Assembly: GCA_009746045.1 (NCBI GenBank)
Contig: RPFO01000213.1
Coordinates: 7,360,109-7,401,608 of the forward strand
Length of the DNA: 41,500 nt
Direction: 5' to 3'
Source of the DNA: Mesostigma viride
Taxonomy: Eukaryota; Streptophyta; Mesostigmatophyceae; Mesostigmatales; Mesostigmataceae
The notes beneath the pieces are model-generated. The model made no database searches and was not told where the DNA came from. It was given only the letters and a program-made list of their open reading frames with translations. Each line of letters starts with the position of its first letter. Position 1 is the stretch's first letter. This document shows, piece by piece, positions 9,334 to 18,138 of this stretch. Position numbers and translations under genes: made by a program.

Positions 9334-9812
9334 AGTTAGTCTCCATGCTTTGCTGTAGACTAAGTCTCAAAGGCATTGTGAATACAACGTATGAATAAGC
9401 CTTGTAAACCTACGTTGGTATGTGAATATAAATACCACGTGGGCTATGCAGATAGGAATGCTAGTCGAGTCGCATACGTTTCCCTAGATAGGTACTTTGG
9501 GTACTGAGGTACGTGACAGATGTCAGTACCCAGTATACGTAGTGTCCTGTCATTGGACGGTACTAGAGTATCCTAGATAGGGACCGTACTGCAGCGTGCA
9601 TTGATCTGTGATCACGATGCAGTGACTAGACTGCTACCTGTCATCGTGTGGCCTCGGGCCAACGGTCTGCACCCAACGGTCACTGGCGGCGCAGCCAGTG
9701 AGAGGAACGTTGATAAAGGGTAAACCTATTTTCTAATGAACCAAGCAATTCATTGCTCTCAGCACACCGTGTTCTCAAGCAATTGTACGTCGTTCATTTC
9801 TCATTCCTAACT
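9334..9812 (+). repeat. 5' LTR of element A
   Basis: The LTR begins AGTTAGTCTCC and ends CCTAACT. It matches 15357-15839 nearly base for base up to about 9775, after which the last 35 bp diverge. A TATAAATA box is at 9427-9434, and a TGTAA motif (a chlorophyte polyadenylation signal) is at about 9405. The sequence after the LTR (TGAATTTTATAAACG) does not match a standard initiator-Met primer site. Confidence 0.92.
9427..9434 (+). promoter_or_regulatory. LTR TATA box
   Basis: TATAAATA occurs about 94 bp into the LTR; the same box is at 15450-15457 in the 3' LTR. It probably drives the genomic RNA of element A. Confidence 0.5.
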
Positions 9813-9852
9813 TGAATTTTATAAACGCTCTTCAGCAACATCAAACTCAACA

Positions 9853-10282
9853 ATGGTTCAAACCGGCACTGGAAAAAAAAAAAAAAAAGAAAAAAAAAGA
9901 AAAGAAACTATATCTTGGGGACGACGATGATGATCAGCGTCGTCCGCCAGACAACAGGGCACCGGCTGATGTCGGTGCGCCTGCATGCAATAACAACAAA
10001 ACAAAAAGAAGACAAGGAAAAAGAAAAAGAAAACAAAAGAACAACCATGACAATACCAGCCAGGTGGAGGGTCCGGCTGCCGCGAGGCAGTCCGAACAAC
10101 CCCCCTCCCCTGTGCGCCAGCCGGTGGCGGAGCCGGTTCCCCTACGGGGCACCGACCAACCCTCTTCCCCGGCGGCTGCGACAGCAGCACCCACTGCTGG
10201 AGCAGCCATGGCGGCGGCAATGCGGCAGGAAAACAACCCCCCAGGAGGCACCGGCCCTGCGCCGGCCCCTGGGGCTTCCAGC
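9853..10282 (+). pseudogene. Element A gag, N-terminal basic region
   Basis: An ATG at 9853 starts a short frame (MVQTGTG, then poly-Lys) that hits a stop soon after a 9868-9899 adenine-rich run. In the neighbouring frame the sequence continues as a plausible gag: a DDDDD patch, a basic stretch (KTKRRQGKRKRKQKNN), then Pro/Ala-rich residues to about 10282. A slip within the A-run (mutation, sequencing error or programmed slippage) would join them. A GTAAGC at 10283 could be a splice donor. An open candidate exon of 130 bp at 10391-10520 ends at a consensus GTGAGT, so the gag transcript may be spliced. The proteins are low-complexity and share only composition with known gags. Confidence 0.5.
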
Positions 10283-10866
10283 GTAAGCAAGTCCGTTGCT
10301 TTCTTTCCTCATGCATGCTCTGATATAATGCTCAAGAGCGGTGGCTATCTTTTCAACATATCATAACCAAACAGAAAGCTATCGCTGCAGCATGAGGAGC
10401 ATAGAAACGCTCCAGCTGTTATGTGATAAAAGCACTCCTGGCCTATCCCCATCGCCGGCGGTGGGCGGCCTGGGCTGGACGGCATATGCAAACGAGACAA
10501 GTATCACCGTCCACCCCAACGTGAGTTATCTGAATGAATGTCATGTCTTTTGAACGCAGATCTCCCCATTTTATTTGGGATGAGTGTAAGGGTATTGTTG
10601 CTTTCTTGGCAGCACAGCCTCTACCCTCTAGGGAGACTGTTGATCCTCTCTATGTCAGGGCTGAGGGCCCTTAATCAAACCCACTGCTGTCAACTCCCTA
10701 GACATGGAGCTTGCCCAGCCGCCGCACATAATCAATAACGCATGCAGTAGTGGCAGAAGCCATTACCAAACGCATGTACTTGCGGGTAAAGACCTGGCTG
10801 GTGCTAACGCTCAAGCAGCACCGGGAGGCAATAACAAGAAACACTAACAGAAACAAACAAACAAAC

Positions 10867-11160
10867 AAAACTGTTACCAAACCATGGTTGGTGTTGAGGC
10901 AGCACAGACAGATGCTGTCCTCTCACTACAAACAAACAAACGAAACGGTTACCAAGCCATGGTTGGTGTTGAGGCAGCACGGCTACTGTCCTCTCACTGC
11001 AAACAAACAAACGAAACGGTTACCAAACCATGGTTGGTGTTGAGGCAGCACAGCTACTGTCCTCTCATTACAAGCAAACAAACGAAAATGTTACCAAACC
11101 ATGGTGGGTTTTGAGGCAGCAAAGATACTGTCCTCTCAATCAATACAATGAACAAACAAG
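10867..11160 (+). repeat. Minisatellite inside element A, four units of 71-76 bp
   Basis: Each unit contains GTTACCAA(A/G)CCATGG, then TTGAGGCAGCA, then CTGTCCTCTCA, then a run of CAAA repeats. Units start at about 10867, 10943, 11014 and 11085. A degenerate fifth unit precedes them, near 10795. The core TTGAGGCAGCA...CTGTCCTC also occurs once in pol at 11531-11557, where it is in an open frame (FEAATLLSS). Confidence 0.85.
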
Positions 11161-11451
11161 AAAAGCTGCGATTAATTAACAATAACAATACCAACAACAT
11201 GCCCTCACAGGGCAATAACAACAACAACAACCGGCCCCAACAGGGCAACAACAACAACAACAATAGGCAACCTGGCAACCCTGGAAGGGTCAGGTGCCTG
11301 AGGTGCTTCCAGACGGGGCACAGCCGCAACCAGTGCAACCACAACCCTACACTGGGCAACAATGTGGATCTCTGCCCAGGCTGCCACTACACGAGGCACA
11401 ACCTGGCCAGCTCCAGGCAGCCGGTGCAACAGGCCTCGCTACCCAAACAAA
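11148..11451 (+). CDS. Element A nucleocapsid segment with zinc knuckle
   Basis: An Asn/Gln-rich stretch, with blocks of NNNNN encoded by AAC repeats, precedes a canonical CX2CX4HX4C zinc knuckle (CLRCFQTGHSRNQC, about 11297-11338). A second Cys/His cluster follows (CPGCHYTRH). The knuckle binds genomic RNA in copia and gypsy gag proteins. The frame runs to a stop at 11456, but a consensus GTGAGT at 11452 suggests a splice donor. The pol frame overlaps in +1, so pol is reached by splicing or frameshifting. Confidence 0.75.
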
Positions 11452-14400
11452 TGTGAGTTCTCTCACCTTGCTTACTCTGAGGATGATGATCTCATTACCA
11501 TTGGGGATGGCAGCCAGGGCATAATTGATTTTGAGGCAGCAACCTTACTGTCCTCCCAACACCCTGTACTGGAACCTTACATAAAAGCACTAACCCCTAC
11601 TGTTGACAACTCCATAGATATCAAGGAGCTTGCTCATCAGCTGCACCTAGCCATGGGTCATGAAACAGTGGCTGAGGAACTGGCCAGACGGCTGGGGGGT
11701 AGTAGCATGGGAAAACAACTCAGGAATGCAGTAAAACTGGCTAGACAACACTGTCAAGAATGTCAGTTCAATAGCCCCAAACCTCAAAAATGGCATACTG
11801 CAACTCCTTCCACCACTAGAGGCATGATAGTGGGGGATGTGATGCACATCAACAAAGATGTCCAACCCTACCTGATCCTAAAAGATTCATGGTCCAGGTT
11901 CACAGTCATGGAACCCCTACCTGGCATGTCTGCAGGGCAGCTACGTGTTGCACTCATGATTGCTTTACCCAGATTCTACCCAGTTGACAGAATTTTGCTT
12001 GATCAACAATTTTCTTGTCTGACTGACCTGGAAGGGTGTGAAGCAATAGAGATTGCTGGGCTGGAAGATCATGAGGGTCAGGGGGTCATTGAAAGAACCA
12101 TCAGATCTGTCAAAACCCTACTAGCCAAACATCCTTCCAAGGATGCTACTTCAGGGGTCTACTGTGACAGGGCACTCTGGTGTCATGAAATGTGCACAAC
12201 CCTAAACATGAGACCTGTCTTGCATGCCAAGTGGGGTGAAGTAATCCCAGCAGGCCTGCAGGCAGGTGTATATCCCCCAGAGGTGATAGCACTGTACAAC
12301 ACTGCACGTGCACAAACCTCAGCAAAACTGGCAGAAAAAGATAAAACCCATCCCAGGCCAGTATTCCAAAAAGGTGATCAAGTTCTCTATTACAAGGAAA
12401 ACAGCTTTGGTAAGGTTGGAACTTGGCTAGGTCCAGTTACCATCCGTGGATTTACCAAAAACAGCAAGACCGTGGAGGTCAAGCACAATATCAATGGGAA
12501 GCGTCACAGGGTGAGCTGTCATAGAATTAAGAAGTATTATTCTCCCATGGCAGACGTGCCTGGGGAAGAGTCTTTAAGCATGGACTCACTACTTCTATCT
12601 GGCAACTCCAGCATGCCCAGCAGTAGCCCTGAGCCACCAATTACTGCTGTTGACAGCACCACAGCACCCTCTGTGAACCCTTCCACCCTCAGTGAAGCCA
12701 GGCCCACTTCACAACCTGGGGATTGCTTAACCAGGCACGAGGTAGCTGGGTTGGAAGCATTAGCTCAGCCCCAAGGCACCAAATTGTCTGCCAACCCTCC
12801 CGCTCTGAGGTCAAGATTGGCAGTCGCCTTGCAAGCATTACACAGGTCACATAAGCAACAAGCTGCTGTGGCCGAAGGGTTGGCAAAAGTCTCAGCTGTG
12901 TGCACTAGTCAGGACCCCTGGACCCTGGCAATAGACACTCAGGCACAGGTCAGTGTGATCAGTGCACAAGCCATCCCTGGTCTTGAGATTGCACCTTCAT
13001 TTTGGGCACGGGTGCAGGATTTCTCAGGCCAAAGCTCACTGGATGTAGTGGGACAGGTGATGCTCCCTATACTTGGTATTCAGACACCCTTCCAGGTGGT
13101 GGAGGGGTACTCTGGTAACACCTTGTTGGGGGAACCTTTTGTATCCTATCCTGGGGTGCTTATCTCAGCTAATGAGCTCAGTGTCACAGGGGTGGGTGCA
13201 GTTCCTCTGGACCACTTTAAAATCCCTCTCTCCAGTATTGTCCCTGGTATGGATGCTGTCATCAAGGCAGTCAACACTCAGTATGCACCAGGGGAGATCC
13301 CTGATTTGGACAAGTTAGTGCACAGCCAGTTCCTCCATCCCTCAGCCTTTGGGCTGGGTAAGTGGGACATAGCATGCACTCACCCCACCAAATCTCCCAC
13401 GTCATACAAGAATGCAAAACACAAAAAGGGTTTACCAAGTGGCTGATGGCCATTGTCCACCAAGCCAGGCAGGAATGGGTCCTGCCCAACCCCAAAAACC
13501 CTCAATACAAACCTCCTGTCACCCCTTCATGGGACGTGCCAGAGGGAGCCAAAAAGCTCAGATTAAAATTTGTTCTCAAACAAAACCCCCAAAAAGTGGG
13601 CTCCCCAATCTTCCATGCCAGGTCTACCATGTGTCACAGAATTAAAGGGGACATCCACACTGCCAAAGGGGGAAACCTACACACCTGGGCTGCAACAAAC
13701 CTCACTCAGGATCATGCTCTCCCTATTCCTCCACAACCTCAATGCAGGCCAAGACTATGTCTGCAAAGCCACTGATATTAAAAGGGCCTTCCTCAGGGGG
13801 GACCCAGAAAAGGCTGAATCTGTGTGGAAAGGGAAGGTGTACGTGGTAGACACCCCAGCTGTGTGGAAACCTTACATTGATGAGCCCCACCTTATCATCA
13901 ACATTGGGGTGGAAGGGCTTGTCAGTGCCCCCAAAATTTTCAGAGACTCAGCAGAGGAAGTATTCAAAAAGCTCAAGGCCACGTATGATGACCTGGACCC
14001 ATGCTTTTTTGTTGTACCCACCCCCTCTGGACTGCTGCTCTTTGTGTGGCATGGAGATGACCAACTCATTTGTGGGCCTAGAGCTGAGGTGGAAACATTT
14101 ATTCAGCAGGTCCAGGAATCATATGAGATTGGCAAACAGGTGGAATTGAGCACAACCCCCATCCAGTTCTGTGGCATCATGTTGCAGCTGCATAGGCAGC
14201 CAGATCAGTGGGTCTGCTCTCTCTCCCCTCCTGCAGAATATATCCAAGATTGTCTAGATCTGCTGCAGGACAACTACCTCCCCTTACACATGTGTGCCAC
14301 TGTTCAGGGCAAACTGGGGTGGTGGTCAGCCATCTGTGGGGCTCCCTTAGCTGTCATCAGCAGGGTCACCCATGATGTTCTAGTCAAGATAAAATGCAGT

Positions 14401-14982
14401 CACATCAGGAAGTTGGTCAATGACTGTCCCCCCCTCATCCTCCATGGCCTGAATCTGATGGAAGACATCCACATCCAATGTGTCATGGACAGCTCCATGG
14501 AGAGCAGAACAATCAATCAGATGGGGGCACGGGAATCAGGGCTGTTTTTTCTCACCAACAGGTCAGATTACATGTCCCTCACTTCCTGGTACAGCAGGCT
14601 ACACCGCAGAAAACCTGGCAGCAGCAACTCAGCTGAATGTCGTGCTGTGGTGTCTGCTGCATTGCATGCTCGTTCCCTGCAGCACATGCTCACCTGGCTA
14701 CAAACCCAGGCAGGCAGCACATGCAATGTTATCTCACATCGCTACACTGACAGCTTTTCAGTGATCAGTTTTCTAACCAAGAAATCTGTTTCTGCTGCTG
14801 TCCACACTGACTTGGATTGGGTGATCCTCAAACAGGAGGCCACCTATTTTTCCAGCTGGACTCATGTGGATGATGAGGACAACCCAGCAGACGCTCTGAC
14901 GAAGCTGCGGGATGCTGCTGGCCAACAGTACCAGCTCCTCTTTCAGAACATGAATCCTTATAATATCAGAGTCAGTGTTTGA
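11362..14982 (+). pseudogene. pol: Element A pol: integrase, retropepsin-like, reverse transcriptase, RNase H
   Basis: Integrase has a zinc-binding site (HLAMGH at about 11643; CQEC at about 11752) and a DDE core: Asp in VGDVMH (about 11836), Asp in LLDQQF (about 12000) and Glu in GVIERT (about 12090). A GTWLGPV module follows. The protease-like domain comes next: AIDTQAQVSVIS (about 12928) and LLGEPF (about 13125). RT shows TDIKRAFLRGD (about 13771) and a catalytic box WHGDDQL (about 14047). RNase H shows MDSSME, SAECRA and YTDSFS, and ends HVDDEDNPADALTK. The frame closes at about 13446 and is resumed in the original frame before 13625, with the intervening RT fingers in another frame. Two opposite single-base indels therefore disrupt this copy. 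Confidence 0.9.
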
Positions 14983-15356
14983 ATAAATGACTGGCCATTG
15001 CACAGTACACAACCACCACACCCCCTTACCACAGCGATAGCTGCTGGGCGCCATAAAATTCAACACATTCGTTGTGGGGTGTGAGTGCTGGCTAGGTCAG
15101 ATTTGTATCCATTTGCAGCTTGAGGACACAAGCTTTGTATCCATTTACTTAATGTGTGCTTCAGTACCTGGCCAAACCAGCCAGCTGTGTACACCTTATT
15201 TAATGTGCAATATAACACCTGGCCAGAACAGCCAGCTGTAACCAACCTGGCTCAACCAGCCATGTCTCTTTTGTACCCCTAATCAACTTAAAAACAATAA
15301 CAATAATGTTGGGGGTGCAGACCTGCATTAAGAAATAAATAATAAAACAATACTGG
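14983..15356 (+). other. 3' untranslated part of element A
   Basis: This noncoding stretch contains two to three degenerate copies of a repeat of about 54 bp built around CCTGGCC(A/G)AACAGCCAGCTGT (15165-15262). It ends AATACTGG directly against the 3' LTR. Element B has ATTGG at the same place, so TGG|AGTTA seems to be the family's junction. A purine-rich AAGAAATAAATAATAAAA tract at 15330-15347 may serve as polypurine tract. Confidence 0.55.
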
Positions 15357-15839
15357 AGTTAGTCTCCATGCTTTGCTGTAGACTAAGTCTCAAAGGCATT
15401 GTGAATACAACGTATGAATAAGCCTTGTAAACCTACGTTGGTATGTGAATATAAATACCACGTGGGCTATGCAGATAGGAATGCTAGTCGAGTCGCATAC
15501 GTTTCCCTAGATAGGTACTTTGGGTACTGAGGTACGTGACAGATGTCAGTACCCAGTATACGTAGTGTCCTGTCATTGGACGGTACTAGAGTATCCTAGA
15601 TAGGGACCGTACTGCAGCGTGCATTGATCTGTGATCGCACGATGCAGTGACTAGACGGCTACCTGTCATCGTGTGGCCTCGGGCCAACGGTCTGCACCCA
15701 ACGGTCACTGGCGGCGCAGCCAGTGAGAGGAACGTTGATAAAGGGTAAACCTATTTTCTAATGAACCAAGCAATTCATTGCTCTCAGCACACCGTGTTCT
15801 CAAGCATTGTACATAGTCGGTCATTCCCATTTACTAACT
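15357..15839 (+). repeat. 3' LTR of element A
   Basis: It starts AGTTAGTCTCC and ends ACTAACT, followed by the target duplication GCACC. It differs from the 5' LTR by scattered substitutions and small indels, and strongly only in the final 35 bp. Confidence 0.92.
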
Positions 15840-15844
15840 GCACC

Positions 15845-16351
15845 TCCCTCCTTGTTGTGTATTAAGGACCCTTGACACGTACCCTTGACGCAGTCATGCA
15901 TGAGCTAGAATAGTTAAATCTGATGCCCGCCATCAAGTATCACAACCCAATTCTGGCCTTGCTTTTGCCGCGGCTCGGTCGAGCTTGGGTAAGGGTGCCA
16001 GCACAAAAAATAACTTTTTTTAGTGTGTGCTATATGACGACGTTGCATTCTTCAAGCAGCTCAGCAGGTTAGTAATAGATAAAGTCAGCATAGCTCACCA
16101 AATGGAACCGGCACGTGCACAGACACATGTAAGTTTGCCAGGTTGGGTCCAGCTATGGCAAGCAATGGACTACAAAGCTGCAATCCAGCCACAGTGCCTT
16201 GCCGAGTGTTAAATAAACTACCTGACGGAAAGTGTGTCATCCCCCAAGGAAAAATGTCATCGCCTCAGCAAAGCCATCCATGGCGCTCATGCACAACCAG
16301 TGAACGCAGTGCATCTGGAAGTATCAATATCTTGAGATACTAGTCTTATTC
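15845..16351. other. Short stretch between elements A and the PAT-like element
   Basis: This is host intron sequence with no supported gene. A minus-strand segment at 16099-16152 has splice-like borders (CATAG, then GTGAGC) and a length divisible by three, but its product (LDPTWQTYMCLC...) does not resemble the helix coils, so I do not call it an exon. Confidence 0.45.
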
Positions 16352-16373
16352 TATTACCCGTGGAACTCTCTTT

Positions 16374-16474
16374 CTATTAACCGTGGAACTCCAGGGTAAC
16401 CAGACTCTTTATTAAAACAATGAGTGGAGCACATACAAAAGGCAGGCCACATCCCGGCCGCCGATGCTCATGGG
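16374..16474 (-). repeat. B2 split direct repeat
   Basis: This copy ends GATGCTCATGGG and matches 16908-17010 almost completely. It forms the outer end of the PAT-like element. An extra partial copy of its first 20 bp lies immediately to the left. Confidence 0.82.
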
Positions 16475-16907
16475 AAAAAGAAAAGAGGCCGACCTTAGCT
16501 AGGTGGGTTTGCTTTTGTCCTTTTTTGCGTGTCATGCGGACTTGGCCCGGACGGCATTTTTTCGCCACGCAAATGTTGCGTCTGAACAAATGACGCAATG
16601 TGGCGTTCTAATTGCCGGCAGCTTACGTAAGGCTGCCGGGGCAATGAGGTCACATATTGTGTGAGAGAAAGAATCTAGATCTAGTTAATCACTACGCCAT
16701 TAGCCAAGAAACCTAGACAGTGGCAGGTTTATATATCAACGTAGCTCCTGCCACCTGGCCAAGAAAAACTGGCCAAAGCTTTGGCCACGACTGATCCGGA
16801 TCAGGCCGCACCAGCCTCAAAAGGTATGTCACGTGAACCCAATAACCTAGCTATAGCGGCTACCCTTCCATCTCACTATAAAGAAACTATGTTCAGAGAA
16901 CCACGAT
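16475..16907 (-). repeat. A2 split direct repeat, with hairpins
   Basis: It matches A1 (21375-21811) with few differences. Two hairpins are visible in both copies: ATTGCCGGCAGC paired with GCTGCCGGGGCAAT around 16610-16645, and CGCAAATGTTGCG with flanking repeats around 16565-16605. Such structures may mark the recombination or priming region of the element. Confidence 0.85.
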
Positions 16908-17010
16908 TCTATTACCCGTGGAACTCTAGGGTAACCAGACTCTTTAGTAAAACAATGAGTGGAGCACATACAAAAGGCAGGCCACATCCCGGCCGCCGAT
17001 GCTCATGGGA
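16908..17010 (-). repeat. B1 split direct repeat
   Basis: It runs from TCTATTACCCGTGGAACTC to GATGCTCATGGGA and matches the leftmost repeat B2. It directly adjoins A2 and is followed on its coding side by the end of the recombinase ORF. Confidence 0.85.
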
Positions 17011-17187
17011 GCACTTATTGCTTGGCAAAGGCTAGCCTTACCCTTATATCCCTCCCTGGCGATCCATGCCAGGGGCAAAGAACCTAGCATAATGACATGG
17101 AAATGAACAACCAAACTAGGTGGAGGGCAGTTTCAAAATAGCCCGCCATGCCTGAGGGGGGCAGGCGGCCATGGCCCGAAGAAAAAC

Positions 17188-18138
17188 CTAAGGAAGCTCC
17201 ACCTCCAAACTGCGGTGCAAGCCCACATAATGGGCAACCGTGGAGCTGCTAAGCCAGCGCCCCCCGGCCCTGGATGTCCCCCATGCTGCGACCCTCGAGG
17301 AAATCATGAGTGGCACCCCCATGCCGCAGCCCGTGAATGGTGAAAATCTGGGCGACCCCCAAGGCCTGAGTCGCATCCTGCCAAATGCGCCTGAATTGCG
17401 GGTAGGTGAAAGGGAACACGGCCTCCCAAGCCTGCTTACCCGCGATGCAGTGACGGAGGATGGTTTCAGACATCACATCTGCTACCACTACCGACTGAGT
17501 CTTGCCCTTAGAGGTCTTGGTAGACCTCAACAGCAGGGCGCCCCGCTGAGCCGGCCCAAGCCGAACGTCAGGCTGGCGGCGCACATGGCCAACACGGAGG
17601 CTCAGCGCCTCCGAGATTCGCAGGTAATGGCGGAACACGATGACCACCAGCAGGCCCGCAAGGCGCTGACCTTGCATTACCATCGTGCTGGCAAGTGCAA
17701 ACGCCGCCTCCTATGGAATCGGAGGAGGGGCACGGGAGGGCACAAGTGTTTTCCACCCAGCGAGGACGCCACGGGCCAAGTCTCACCGCGTCACCATACC
17801 GGATAATAAAGTTGCAACCCCATCAAGGCATTGACACACGTCTGCCGGCTGTACCCCCGAAAGTGAGCCCAGGCGACATACGCACAAAATGTATCCTCAA
17901 AGGTGTCAGCTCGTGACGATGACCTGTCCGCCCGCCCGCCAGCCTCCCACCAAGTCAATAGGGAATCAAGGCCACGACGGTAGGCCAGCAAGGTAGCCGG
18001 CTTTACTTTCCCCTCTAGCAATGGAAGGTAGCTAACAGGTGCAGGGGGCCCCGGGTTAGGATGGATGCCTTCCGCGGTCAGGTCGCGCACCCAGCCTGCC
18101 AAGAAAGTCACCATGGATTGGCCGCGAGAAACGCCATC
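17188..18138 (-). pseudogene. Tyrosine recombinase of the PAT-like element
   Basis: The N-terminal core-binding region (LLAYRRGLDSLLTWWE, then YSRQTCVNALMGLQLYY) lies at 18100-17791. The catalytic domain lies at 17683-17188, with LRISEALSLRV (the first catalytic Arg), HGLRHGGATHDFL (H-x-x-R) and TVAHYVGLH (nucleophile Tyr). The last part is in another frame after a one-base slip near a G-run at about 17265, and a stop plus frame change separates the two halves near 17790. The enzyme would integrate circular cDNA. All four recognisable catalytic motifs survive, which indicates fairly recent inactivation. Confidence 0.85.

Larger units (their letters stand above)
9334..15839 (+). mobile_element. 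Copia-like LTR retrotransposon A (6.5 kb)
   Basis: Two LTRs of 479 and 483 bp bound the element, and GCACC is duplicated exactly outside them (9329-9333 and 15840-15844). The LTRs begin AGTTAG and end CTAACT instead of the usual TG...CA. Inside are gag segments with a zinc knuckle, then integrase, a retropepsin-like domain, reverse transcriptase and RNase H in that order. RT and RNase H are of Ty1/copia type. Two compensating frameshifts in pol and one at a poly-A run in gag suggest a non-autonomous or recently decayed copy, although LTR similarity is high except in the last 35 bp or so. It is inserted antisense in an intron of the host gene. Confidence 0.93.

Noticed and set aside
10750-11114. 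Open frames across the minisatellite (KQTNETVTKPWLVL repeats)
   Set aside because: They are by-products of the tandem repeat, whose unit length varies and breaks any single frame. It probably lies in an intron or leader of element A.
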